From NCBI GenBank assembly GCA_963812075.1, contig CAWETN010000008.1:434001-498000 (forward strand): a stretch of DNA of 64,000 nucleotides, given 5' to 3'. The notes below the pieces were generated by a model. It saw only the letters and a list, made by a program, of their open reading frames with translations, did no database searches and was not told where the DNA came from. This stretch comes from JAMXLO01 sp963812075. GTDB lineage: Bacteria > Pseudomonadota > Alphaproteobacteria > Acetobacterales > Acetobacteraceae. A program made the translations under genes and the position numbers. Shown here piece by piece: positions 37,396 to 47,008 of the stretch. Positions within the stretch are counted from its first letter, which is position 1. Each line of letters starts with the position of its first letter.

Positions 37396-39103
37396 ATGAC
37401 CTATGATCTGCTGATCCGTGATGGCCGCATTGTCGATGGCTCGGGCATGCCGGCCTATCGAGGCGATGTCGGAGTGAAGGACGGCAAGATCGCCGAAATC
37501 GGCAGGCTCAGCGGTGCCGCGACGCGCACCGTCGATGCGCAGGGCGCCGTCGTCGCACCTGGTTTCATCGACAACCACTGCCACTACGACGCGCAGGTCA
37601 CCTGGGATCCGCTGTGCTCCTATTCCTGCGACCACGGCGCCACCACGGTGCTCTTCGGCAACTGCTCGCTGTCGCTGGCACCGGTGCGCCCCGGCAAGGC
37701 CGAGCGGCTCGCGGAATTCCTGTCCTATGTCGAGGCGATCCCGATGGAGGTGCTGCGCACCGTCGATTTCAGCTGGGAGACGATGCCGCAATACATGGAT
37801 CGGCTCGACCGCAACCTGGGCGTCAACGTCGGCACCTTCGTCGGCCACACCGCGATCCGCTACTATGTGATGGGCGACGAGTGCCAGAAGCGTACCGCGA
37901 CGGATGCCGAGATCAAGGCGATGCAGGACATCGTGCGCGACGCGATGCGCGCCGGTGCGCTCGGGCTGTCGGTGTCGCGCAACCAGGGCCACTACGATCC
38001 GCAGGGCGTGCACCTGCCGGCGCTGTGGGCCGACGAGAAGGAGATGTTCGCGCTCTGCGATGTGCTGCGCGAGCTCGGTACCGGCGTGATCCAGAGCGGC
38101 GGCGGCAACGGTGCCGAGATGAAGAACAGCCTGATGAGCCGGCTGTCGGAGGCGACCGGGCGTCCGGTGATCTACAACAACCTCAACCAGTCGATGCGAC
38201 GTCCAAACGAGTGGAAGGAGCAGATGGCGCACGTCGATGCGACCTTCGCCAAGGGCATCCGCGCCTATCCGACCTGCACGCCGAACCGCATCACCGACTT
38301 CTTCACCATGCGCAACACACAGACCTTCCGTGGCCTGCCGACCTGGCATCCGATCCTGCTCGCCTCGGATGCGGAGAAGCTGCGCGCGTACAGCGATCCC
38401 GAAGTGCGCAAGAAGCTGCACGCCGAGGCGGTCGAGTTCAAGGTCGATACGATGCCGCCGGGCATCTGCCGTACCTGGTGGGACTACATGACGGTTCAGC
38501 ACGCGGCGCTGCCGAAGAACCGGGGGCTGGTGGGCAAGACCGTCGGGCAGATCGCCAGGGAGCAGGGCAAGGGCATTATCGATGCGTTCCTCGACCTGGT
38601 GGTGGAGGAGAACCTGGATACCGCATTCCTGCACGGCGAGAACAACGTCGACGACGCGGCGGTGGCGCAGATCCTGAACTACCCGCACGCGATCATCGGG
38701 CTGTCGGACGGCGGCGCGCACGTGCAGTTCCAGAGCGGCTTCGGCTTCAGCACCCGCCTGCTCGCGGAATGGGTGCGCGAGCGGAAGATCATGTCGCTGG
38801 AGAACGCGGTGCGGCGGCTGACCTTCGAGTCCAGCGTCGGTGTTCGGGCTGCATGACCGCGGACTGCTGCAACCGGGTCTGGCGGCGGACATCGTGGTGT
38901 TCGACCCCGACACGGTGAAGCCGTTGCCGCATGAGGTGGTGCACGACTTCCCCACCGGCGCGATGCGCATCCGCGAGCCGGCGCAGGGCATCCACATGAC
39001 GGTGGTCAACGGCCAGGTGCTGCTGGAGAACGGCAAGCACTGCGGCGCGTTGCCCGGACGCGTGCTGCGCAACACCTACTACCGCGCGCAGCATGTGAAC
39101 TGA
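37396..39103 (+). CDS. N-acyl-D-amino-acid deacylase family amidohydrolase, one frameshift
   Basis: A zinc amidohydrolase of the D-aminoacylase group, which removes acyl groups from D-amino acids. TYDLLIRDGRIVDGSGMPAY is followed by the metal motif in DNHCHYDAQVTWDP, FGNCSLSLAPVRPG, VGHTAIRYYVMG and GLSDGGAHVQ near the end. AAGGAG directly abuts the first ATG (37387) but is nine bases from the ATG at 37396, so I chose the second. One extra base near 38838 breaks the frame; the C-terminus continues VFGLHDRGLLQPGLAADIVV and FDPDTVKPLPHEVVHDFPTG. About 568 residues when repaired. Confidence 0.85.
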
Positions 39104-39217
39104 CGACCGCGCTTCGTCGAAGCAGCCTGGTGCATGCCTGTCCACCCACACGAGCGGTGGCCGCCAGTCGCCGCTGGTGTGGGATCGCACGGTGCAGGAC
39201 CGCGTCAGGATACGCAA

Positions 39218-39343
39218 TCAATCGATGAGCCAGGTGCGGTGCTCGAAGGTGACATAGCGCCAGACCCACTGGACCATCACCCTCGTGCGCGGCTGGAAGC
39301 CGACGAGCCGGTGAACGTGCACGATGGCGCACAGAAGCGAGGC
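39218..39343 (-). pseudogene. Remnant of the C-terminus of a type II NADH dehydrogenase
   Basis: In the 335-base space between the deacylase and the DUF2147 gene, the minus strand reads ASLLCAIVHVHRLVGFQPRT, RVMVQWVWRYVTF and EHRTWLID before a TGA. This resembles the membrane-associated tail of NDH-2 (a VHxxxLVGFRNRxxVxxQWxWxYxTF pattern). A stop codon immediately precedes it, and no FAD or NADH domains are found upstream in any frame. It is therefore a short leftover of about 41 codons, if the resemblance is real. Nothing else is evident in this spacer. Confidence 0.45.
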
Positions 39344-39438
39344 TCATCGTAACGGCGGCGATGGAGCGGCCGATGGTCGACCGGCACTTCACCGGTGCTT
39401 ACGATGGCCACAATGCACGACCAACGGAAACGCTAGAG

Positions 39439-39970
39439 ATGCCGAAGGCGCAGCGACCACCGCCACTGGCGTGCCGTTGGGTCGCATTGCTGGCAATGGC
39501 GACATTCATTTCGGCAATCGCGCTCGCGGCAGGACCTCCGGCAGCATCGATCGAAGGCCCGTGGCTGACCCAGGATGGCGGTGGAGTGATCGACATCGAA
39601 CCCTGCGGTGCACTGTATTGCGGCCGCATCGTCGGAATGGCCGTGGCTTCGTCGGGCGGTCCGTTGCCCAAGGACGTGAACGGCAACTCGCGCTGCGGCC
39701 TGGAAATCATTCGGAGGCGTAGGCGAGACCGGTCCAGCCGAGTGGACCGGCAAGATCACCAATCCAGAGGACGGCCAGACCTACAGCACCCGGCTGACAG
39801 TCGACGATCGTGGTCGATTGCGGCTGCGTGGCTACGTGCTGGTGCCGCTGCTCGGCCAGACACAGATCTGGACGCGCTACGGTGGTGGCGTCACGGCGGG
39901 CTGCCGCATGGTGCCGGCGGACCGGCCCAAACTGCTGTCGGAGCGACTGGAAAAGGCGCCGGTCGCCTGA
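39439..39970 (+). CDS. Secreted DUF2147 protein, one frameshift
   Basis: A small exported protein of unknown function (COG4731-type). It has an N-terminal signal (LACRWVALLAMATFISAIAL, cleavage after the following AAG/A region), then IEGPWLTQDGGGVIDIEPCG and ALYCGRIVGMA. One extra base near 39712 shifts the frame. The rest reads GGVGETGPAEWTGKITNPED, GQTYSTRLTVDDRGRLRLRG and YVLVPLLGQTQIWTR. The family pattern of two early cysteines and a final WTR motif is kept. About 176 residues when repaired. Confidence 0.75.
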
Positions 39971-39981
39971 CCCTGGCTGCG

Positions 39982-40713
39982 CTACAGCGTGGCACCTCCG
40001 TCGATCGCGACCTCGGCGCCGGTGATGTAGGCGCTCTCGTCCGACAGCAGGAACAGCACCAGCTGCGCCACCTCCTCGGCGGTGCCCATGCGCTTCATCG
40101 GCACCAACTGCAGGCGGCGCTCGTTCTGTTCCGGCGTCCGCACATGCAGCATCTCGGTATCGATCGGCCCGGGATGCACCGAGTTCACCCGGATCCTGCG
40201 CGGCGCGAAGTCGATCGCCGCGGCCTTGGTCATGCCGCGCAGCGCCCACTTGGTGGCGCTGTAGGCGATGGCTCCGGGCGAGCCGCGCAGCCCCGCGACG
40301 GACGAGATGTTCACGATCGACCCGCCGCCCGAGCGTTCCATCAGCCCGGCGACTGCCTTCATCCCGAGGAAGCAGCCCAGCTGATTGACGCGCATATGCC
40401 GCTCGAACAGCGCCGCGTCGGTCTCCAGCAGCGGCTTCGGGATGTAGATGCCGGCGTTGTTCACCATGCCGTGCAGCCCGCCGAACGCCTGGGCCGCCTC
40501 GACCGCCTTCGCCCAGTCGGCCTCCTCGGTGACGTCGTGGCGCAGGAACACTGCGTTGCTGCCGAGTTCGTCGGCCAGGCGCCGGCCCTCCGCCTCAAGC
40601 ACGTCGCCGATCACCGCCTTGCCGCCTTCGGCGACCACCAGCCGCGCCTCCGCCGCGCCTTGGCCACGCGCGCCGCCGCTGATGATCACCACCTTGTCCT
40701 GCAGCCGTCCCAT
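39982..40713 (-). CDS. SDR-family dehydrogenase
   Basis: The 243-residue classical SDR is intact. It has GRLQDKVVIISGGARGQGAA, with a Gly-rich loop ending GQG as in 3-alpha/20-beta-hydroxysteroid dehydrogenase-like members, then HDVTEEADWAKAVEAA, NNAGIY, Ser in SIVNISSVAGLRGSPG, AYSATKWAL (YxxxK) and ITGAEVAIDGGATL. The substrate may be a steroid-like or cyclic alcohol, but this cannot be set from sequence. It follows the flavoprotein gene by 14 bases on the same strand and likely shares a transcript. Confidence 0.87.
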   Translation of the reverse strand: MGRLQDKVVIISGGARGQGAAEARLVVAEGGKAVIGDVLEAEGRRLADELGSNAVFLRHDVTEEADWAKAVEAAQAFGGLHGMVNNAGIYIPKPLLETDAALFERHMRVNQLGCFLGMKAVAGLMERSGGGSIVNISSVAGLRGSPGAIAYSATKWALRGMTKAAAIDFAPRRIRVNSVHPGPIDTEMLHVRTPEQNERRLQLVPMKRMGTAEEVAQLVLFLLSDESAYITGAEVAIDGGATL

Positions 40714-40727
40714 TGCGTCCTCCCGGT

Positions 40728-42180
40728 CTATCGATTGCGAACAGCGGACGCGTACAGCGCGGGCGAGAAGTCCGCCGGCACGTCGCCGGTCATGCGACGT
40801 TCATGCTGTGCGATGTCCGCCAGGAACAGGTCGTGGCTGATACGTGCCGTCACCGTGGGAATGTCGCGCTTCATGCTGGGCACGTCGCCGATCGGCAGGC
40901 CGAAGCTGACGAAGCCTGCCGGGTTCTGTATGTGGATGTCGCGCAGGTACGGTGCAGCATCCGGTACCTTCTCGAGGTATTCGTGCCCCGCACCGAGATA
41001 CGGGTGCGCGCCGAGGAAGTCGTCTTCGTCACCTGCGTCCGGCACGAAGCGATCGCGCCACAGCAGGACCTTGTCGTGGAAGTCCGCCAACTCGGCACGC
41101 GCCGCCAGGTCCACGTAGTAGCCGGTGCCCACGATGACGAAGTCGCAGCGGACGTCTTCGCCGGCCGCGCGCACCACAACGCCGGTATTCTCGTTACGGA
41201 CTGACTCCCATGGCGCCGCAAGGTGCAGGTGGAAGTTCGGAAACGCCACGGTCCGTTCGATCGCATCGATCGTCGGCGTGGATCCCCAGCGGCGGAACCG
41301 CAGCGCCTGCTCCCAGCGTATCGCGTCGGGCAAGGCGAAGTAATTGTCGTAGGCGCCCGGGAAGCCGCGCGAGCGGGTGATCGGCACCGATGCGATCTCG
41401 GACCGCCGCGCGAACAGCCGCACCGATGCCGCGCCCGCCTCCAGCGCCGCGCCCGCGGTGTCGAACGCCGAGGCTGCAGCGCCAAGGACCGCGACATGCC
41501 TGCCGCGCAACGCAGCGAAGTCGATCGCGGATTCGGTGTGTGCGTACAGCGTCGGCGGCAAGGCCTCGCTCACCATGCGCGGCGTATACGGCCCGCCGTT
41601 CCCGGTGAAGCCGGTGCACAGGATGAGCTTGCGCGTTGTCTCCACCCTGAGCTCACCATCGGCGTCGAGATGCAGGCGGAAATGACCGTCCGCCGGCTCG
41701 ATCCGCAGCAGCCGCGTGCGATAGCGGATCGCGATGCCGAGGAAGTGTCGGAACCAGCTCAGATACGCGGCCCAGTCGGTGCGCAGGATCCGTTCGATCG
41801 CCGCGTAGGCTTCGGCACCATGACGCGCCTCGTACCAAGCCTGGAAGCCGAACGCGGGATTGCCGATCTCGGGACCGGCCAAGCTCTTGGGCGTGCGCAG
41901 CAGGTTCATCCGCGCCGCAGTCAGCCACACGCCCGCCCTCGCCTCATCCTCCGCCGCATCGATGACCGATACCTTGCCGATCCCGGCGCGGCGCAGCGCG
42001 AACGAGAACGCGCTGCCGGTCTGACCGCCGCCGACGACCATCACGTTGTGGTCGATGCCGGGACGATCCGCGACCCAGTTCTGCGGATCGGACCCGATCA
42101 GCCGCAGCGCCGCGCGCGCGCCGGCATCCGGATCATCGGCCAAAAAAGCCGCCCCCCGCGTGCCGTTCCGATCGAAGCAT
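40728..42180 (-). CDS. FAD/NAD(P)-binding oxidoreductase, N-terminal frameshift
   Basis: A flavoprotein of the FAD-dependent monooxygenase/ornithine-hydroxylase-like class. It has the FAD motif MVVGGGQTGSAFSFALRRAG, a second dinucleotide motif HVAVLGAAASAFDTAGAALE, and CDFVIVGTGYYVDLA near the C-terminal third. The visible open frame begins at a TTG (42143). Removing one G from the G6 run near 42155 gives a better start, ATG 42180, reading MLRSERHAGAAFLADDPDAG with a GGGGGATGGAA ribosome-binding region. About 483 residues. It probably pairs with the SDR gene downstream in a small-molecule oxidation. Confidence 0.78.
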
Positions 42181-42317
42181 TTCCATCCCCCGTGATTGCG
42201 TTGCTCCGGAGGCTAGGCTGCGGCACCCGCGCGCGAAAGCCCGTCGGCGATTTGCTTGCAGCGCATTGCCCGGCACCAATACACTGGCACCGCACAAACG
42301 TCTCCGGATCACATCGC

Positions 42318-43046
42318 ATGTCCCAGTCCGTCGTCGCCGAACTTGCCCCGCATGGCGTGCTGCGCGCCGCCATCAACATGAGCAACTTCCTGCTGGTCAC
42401 GGGGCGCTCGCCGTCGGGCGACCCGGACGGCGTGTCACCGGACATGGCGCGGGCGATCGCCGATCGGCTTGGCGTGCCGGTGAAATACGTGCCGTTCCCC
42501 AAGCCGGGCGAGCTCGCCGACGCGGCGGGAACCGACACCTGGGACATCGGCCTGATCGGCGCCGAGCCGGCGCGCGCGGAGAAGATCGCCTTTACCGCCG
42601 CCTATGTGGAGATCGAGGCCACCTACCTCGTCCCCGCCGGTTCGCCGATCCAGACGATCGAGGAGGTGGACCGTCCCGGCATCCGCATCGCGGTGACCGC
42701 GCGCAGCGCCTATGACCTCTGGCTCGAGCGCAACATCAAGCACGCGGAACTCGTCCGCTCGGACAGCCTGGTCAGCGCCACGGAAAAATTCGTTCGTGAC
42801 AAGCTGGATGCGCTCGCCGGACTGCGCCCTGGGTTGCTGGGCGATATCCAGAAGATGCCCGGGGCGCGCATCCTGGACGGACAATTTACCGCGGTGCAGC
42901 AGGCCATTGGCACCGCGCGCGGCAACGCCGCTGGCGCCGCATTCCTGCGCGACTTCGTCGAGCAGGCGAAGGCCTCGGGTCTGGTCGCCGGATTCATCGA
43001 AAGGCACAAGGTCGTAGGCCGGCTGTCGGTGGCTCCGCCGGGCTGA
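42318..43046 (+). CDS. Solute-binding protein family 3 domain protein
   Basis: The 242-residue SBP_bac_3 domain protein has LAPHGVLRAAINMSNFLLVT, GVSPDMARAIADRLGVPVKY, WDIGLIGAEPARAEKIAFTA and AYVEIEATYLVPAGSPIQ. This fold binds polar amino acids or acts as cyclohexadienyl dehydratase. No signal peptide is visible after the ATG at 42318, and no permease or ATPase lies nearby, so it may be cytoplasmic or its start may be misread. Divergent from the flavoprotein gene. Confidence 0.78.
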   Translation: MSQSVVAELAPHGVLRAAINMSNFLLVTGRSPSGDPDGVSPDMARAIADRLGVPVKYVPFPKPGELADAAGTDTWDIGLIGAEPARAEKIAFTAAYVEIEATYLVPAGSPIQTIEEVDRPGIRIAVTARSAYDLWLERNIKHAELVRSDSLVSATEKFVRDKLDALAGLRPGLLGDIQKMPGARILDGQFTAVQQAIGTARGNAAGAAFLRDFVEQAKASGLVAGFIERHKVVGRLSVAPPG

Positions 43047-43212
43047 CCTGCGCCGGACAAAGCAGCGGCCGGCCGCGGTTAAGCTCGTTGCCATTGCGAT
43101 CTCTGCTGCGCGTTACCAAATAGCACAATCTCGCCATGGATACCCGGCGTCGTGCTGCTATGATTGCTCGTAATCGCCCGCCCCCGCCACAGCCCCGGAG
43201 AACCTTGCTGTC

Positions 43213-45477
43213 GTGACGCCCAAGAGCGGCCTGTTGCTGGGGCATTTTGCCCGACTGGCGGCCAATGTCGCGGGAACCTCGACGGCAATCGTCGGCGTGC
43301 TGGGTCGCCGCAGCGAACGCAGCCTGACGGTGGCAGCCTATGGACTGTCGCAGGACCGGTCGACGACGATCCTTGAAATCGATCGGATCCTGCAGGGGGA
43401 ACCGAGCCTTGCCATCGTGCCCGATATCACCCGGGACGCGCGGTTCACTGCCCAATGCGCATCGCCCGGGTGGTCGGATCTGCGCTTCATGGCGCATCTG
43501 AGGCTGCTGTCGGCCGGCGGCGACCGCATCGGCTTCGTCTCGGTGCTCGACACAGCACCGCGCGATGGATTGACCGAGGCGCAGATCGCCTCGATGGGCG
43601 ACATCGCCAGCATGATCATGGCGGACCGCCGGCGTGAGCAGCGGCACCTGCATCTGATGCACGTGGCCGACCGGGCGCTGCGCGTCGACCGGCTGCTGCG
43701 GCTGGTGTCTGAGGCGACATCCTGCGCCAGCGCACTGACCAATCTGCTGGAGGAACTCTGCCGCTTCCATGGCGCCGCGATCGGCCGGATCTGGCAGTTG
43801 GTCCAGCTGCAGGATCCGATGCACGAGATCAGCCGGTTTGACGAAGACGATCCATCTGGCGACGGCGCCCGCTTCGTCGCCTCGATGGCTGCGCTGAGTG
43901 CCGCCGCGGCCAATGCGGTCCGCCGCAACAAGCCACATGCCTGCAGGTTCGCGCCGCCCGACAGCTCCGGACTGCCCGAAGTCGGCGCCGGCCCGCGACT
44001 GACGGGCCAGGTGTGCGTGCCGATCTGGGTGCAGCAGCAGCGCTTCGGCATCTCACTCGGCTTCACCAGTGAACGCTCCGATCTCGAGGCGGTGACGGCG
44101 GACATCGCCTCGCTCGCCGACACGATCCGGCCCGCCCTGTTCCGCAAGGTGACGGAGGAGCGCATCCGGTTCCTGGCGCACCACGACGCGCTGACCCAGC
44201 TGGCCAACCGTGTGACGTTCCAGGAGCGCCTGCGGCTGGCGATGGTGTCCGCCCAGGGCACCGAATCCGGCTTTGCGCTGCTCTACCTGGACCTGGACGG
44301 CTTCAAGCTGGTGAACGACACGTGCGGACACGAGACGGGCGATTCGCTGCTGGTCGCGGTCGCCCGACGCCTGCGGGACAATCTGCGCGAACACGACACC
44401 GTCGCGCGCATGGGCGGCGACGAATTTGCGATCATCCAGCTGTCCGGCAGTCAACCGGCTGCCGCGGTCGCCCTGGCCCAGCGGCTGCTTTCATCCATTG
44501 GCCAACCGTTCGAGGTCAAGGGCAAGCGGTCGGTGATCGGCACCTCGATCGGCGTCGCCATCTATCCGCATGACGCCGACAACCCGGACGAACTGCTGCG
44601 CCACGCCGACATCGCGCTCTACCGGGCAAAGGAGGCTGGGCGCAACACCTTCCGGCTGTTCGAGCCGGCCATGCAGATCCGCCAGGAAGAACGCTTCCTG
44701 ATGGAGCAGGACCTGCGGGAGGCGCTGCGGAACGACCAATTCTCGCTGGTCTACCAACCGGTGTGCGACATCAGATCGCTGCAGGTCACCGGCTTCGAGG
44801 CCCTGCTTCGGTGGAACCATCCGACGCGCGGCCTGATCGAACCCGGCCAGTTCATCCAGGTCGCCGAATCCAGCGGGCAGATCATGCCGCTGGGCCGATG
44901 GGTCCTGGAGACCGCCTGCGCCGAGGCCGCCGGCTGGGATGTGCCGGTCTGCCTTTCGGTCAATTGCTCGCCGCTGCAATTCCGCCAGCAGGATCTGCCC
45001 GAACAGGTCGCCGAAGTCCTGCGCCGGACCGGCCTGCCGCCGGAGCGGCTCGATCTGGAGGTGACCGAGGGCCTGCTGCTCGATGAATCGGACCTCGTTC
45101 TGGCGACGACCCAGCGGCTGCGCAAGCAGCGCGTCGGCATCACGCTGGACGATTTCGGCACCGCCTACGCCAGCCTCAGCTACCTGCGCCGCTTTCCGTT
45201 CACCCGCATGAAGATCGACCGGTCGTTCGTTCGCGGGCTGGGGGATGACGAGGGGGCAAGCGCGATCGTGCGGGCGATCCTGTCACTCGGCGAGCAACTG
45301 GATGTTGCTGTCGTGGCCGAAGGCGTGGAAACCGAGCGCGAGCTGCAGATCCTTCGCGACCTGGGGTGCCGGCTGGTGCAGGGTTTCTATTCCGGCAGGC
45401 CGATGCCGAGCGAGCGCGTACGCGGCACCCTGCTTCAGAGGACCCTGGCCACGCCGGGATTCGGACCTCGCTCCTAG
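43213..45477 (+). CDS. GAF-GGDEF-EAL cyclic-di-GMP enzyme
   Basis: The 754-residue protein probably makes and/or degrades cyclic di-GMP. An N-terminal GAF-like sensor (about 5-135) is followed by a second GAF-like region (about 160-310). The GGDEF domain has an intact GGDEF at 401-405 and an inhibitory-site RxxD (REHD, 392-395). The EAL domain has EALLRW from 529, KIDRSFVRG and VAEGVETERE. The loop-6 motif is DDFGTAYASL, with Ala where Gly is usual. No transmembrane segment, so it is cytosolic. The GTG start at 43213 has GGAGAA ten bases before it. Confidence 0.9.
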   Translation: MTPKSGLLLGHFARLAANVAGTSTAIVGVLGRRSERSLTVAAYGLSQDRSTTILEIDRILQGEPSLAIVPDITRDARFTAQCASPGWSDLRFMAHLRLLSAGGDRIGFVSVLDTAPRDGLTEAQIASMGDIASMIMADRRREQRHLHLMHVADRALRVDRLLRLVSEATSCASALTNLLEELCRFHGAAIGRIWQLVQLQDPMHEISRFDEDDPSGDGARFVASMAALSAAAANAVRRNKPHACRFAPPDSSGLPEVGAGPRLTGQVCVPIWVQQQRFGISLGFTSERSDLEAVTADIASLADTIRPALFRKVTEERIRFLAHHDALTQLANRVTFQERLRLAMVSAQGTESGFALLYLDLDGFKLVNDTCGHETGDSLLVAVARRLRDNLREHDTVARMGGDEFAIIQLSGSQPAAAVALAQRLLSSIGQPFEVKGKRSVIGTSIGVAIYPHDADNPDELLRHADIALYRAKEAGRNTFRLFEPAMQIRQEERFLMEQDLREALRNDQFSLVYQPVCDIRSLQVTGFEALLRWNHPTRGLIEPGQFIQVAESSGQIMPLGRWVLETACAEAAGWDVPVCLSVNCSPLQFRQQDLPEQVAEVLRRTGLPPERLDLEVTEGLLLDESDLVLATTQRLRKQRVGITLDDFGTAYASLSYLRRFPFTRMKIDRSFVRGLGDDEGASAIVRAILSLGEQLDVAVVAEGVETERELQILRDLGCRLVQGFYSGRPMPSERVRGTLLQRTLATPGFGPRS

Positions 45478-45506
45478 GGCGGCGTTGCACCGGGCGGACG
45501 GCCCGG

Positions 45507-46685
45507 TCAGCGGGATGTCCGCGACCAGAGCACGAGAGCGCCAACGGCCAACGCCGCCATCGGAACGGCGACCGCGCTGACGCCGTGGTCGGGCAAACAA
45601 AGCCCGACGGCGGCGCTCGCGATCGCGCCGCAGAGCAGTTGCGAGACGCCAACCGCAGCCGATGCCGCGCCTGCCTGATCCGCCTGCCGCTCGATGGCGA
45701 GATGCTGCAGGTTCGGCGCCACCATGCCGCGAGCGAACATCGTCAGCAGCAGCAAGGGCAGCAGGATCAGACCGGAGGTCAGTCCCGCGAGGCCCGCCAA
45801 CGCCAGGGCGGACGCCGCCCCGCCTGCGACGGCGAGAGCGGGACCGAGCACGGCCGTCGATCCCACGCCGTGGCGACCGAGCCGGCCGTTCGTCCAGGCA
45901 CCGGCGGTGAGAGCGGCGGCAGTGCAGGCGAACACGGCCGCGAACGCCGCGGAGGAAAGTCCCATGACGGCGATCATCACGATCGGCGATCCGGCGATGT
46001 AGGCGAAGATCGCCGCGTAGCTCAGCGCGTTGGCGGCGGCGATGGCGAGGAAGTCCGGGTCATCGGTCAATCGCCTGCGCTGGGTCCGGCCGCTCGAGGC
46101 GGACTCCGCCGTGCTGGCCCGGCGGCTTTCCTGAAGGCCGATAGTGGCAATGACCATCAGCAATCCGCCGGCTGCCGCGAGGACCGCGTGGATGGCACGC
46201 CAGCCGCCGATATGCGCCAGAAACGAGCCAATCGCGGGAGCGAGCATGGGAACGATCCCGAAGACGACGGTGACGTACGACCGCTTGGCGCGCGCCGCCT
46301 CCCCCTCGAACAGATCCTGCACCATGGCAAAGGACAGTACGGAGCAGGCACCGGCACCGATGCCCTGCGCGAAGCGGGCCGCCACCAGGGCAGAGCCCGA
46401 CGCGGACGACGCACAGGCGATGCTGGCCAACGTGTAGGAGGTGAGGCCGGCCAGCAGAACCGGCCGACGGCCAACACGGTCGGACAGGCGGCCACCGCCC
46501 AGTTGGCCGATGGCGAAGCCGACCATGAACAGCGACAAGGTCAGGCTTGCGACCGTGGTCGACGTGCCGAGAGCCTGCGGGATGATCGCCAGGGTTGGCG
46601 CGCTGACGTCGATCGACACGGCAGGCAACGCCGCGAACACGCCCAGCAGGACGGTGAACGCCAGCGATTGCGGGACTATCTGCAA
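45507..46685 (-). CDS. MFS drug exporter (Bcr/CflA family)
   Basis: A 12-helix major facilitator of about 392 residues, probably a drug or metabolite proton antiporter. Motif A is GGRLSDRVGRRPVLL in loop 2-3, and VAARFAQGIGAGACSVLSFA (motif C region) follows; the C-terminal half begins after a hydrophilic SSGRTQRRRLTDDPD loop. The visible start is TTG at 46685. Removing one base in the GGGCCC run near 46712 would join an ATG at 46722 (MGA, then LREAAWTPLQIV), a plausible true start. Convergent with the GGDEF-EAL gene. Confidence 0.87.
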   Translation of the reverse strand: MQIVPQSLAFTVLLGVFAALPAVSIDVSAPTLAIIPQALGTSTTVASLTLSLFMVGFAIGQLGGGRLSDRVGRRPVLLAGLTSYTLASIACASSASGSALVAARFAQGIGAGACSVLSFAMVQDLFEGEAARAKRSYVTVVFGIVPMLAPAIGSFLAHIGGWRAIHAVLAAAGGLLMVIATIGLQESRRASTAESASSGRTQRRRLTDDPDFLAIAAANALSYAAIFAYIAGSPIVMIAVMGLSSAAFAAVFACTAAALTAGAWTNGRLGRHGVGSTAVLGPALAVAGGAASALALAGLAGLTSGLILLPLLLLTMFARGMVAPNLQHLAIERQADQAGAASAAVGVSQLLCGAIASAAVGLCLPDHGVSAVAVPMAALAVGALVLWSRTSR

Positions 46686-47008
46686 CGGCGTCCAGGCGGC
46701 TTCACGCAGGGCCCGCTCCCATCGCCGCGACTATACGTTGCCGGCGGTGTCGGTGCCACAATCGCCTGACGACGGCCACGCATTGCTTGCTCTTTCAAGG
46801 CCGATTGGCTGCGTGCTAGACCGGTGTGCGAGACGCCGCTTGCATAGGTGCTACGCCATAATGGCGCATGAGGCATTGTAATGGTGCGTGATGCGCACGT
46901 TAATTCCGCACTGCGGCGCTCTCGCGCGCCGAACCGGAAGGCGTCGCCGGCTGCGCCGCGAGCCGGTGCAGCGAGAACGCTGGCGATCGGCCAGCCAGCG
47001 CAGCGCCG
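46686..47008. other. 323-base divergent spacer with a small palindrome
   Basis: The spacer between the MFS gene and the TolB/TPR gene is AT-richer than its surroundings around 46800-46920. It contains CGCCATAATGGCG (46854-46866), a 13-base palindrome with one central base. This could be an operator, but its distance from both starts (about 150-170 bases) is large. No other gene is evident. Confidence 0.3.
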
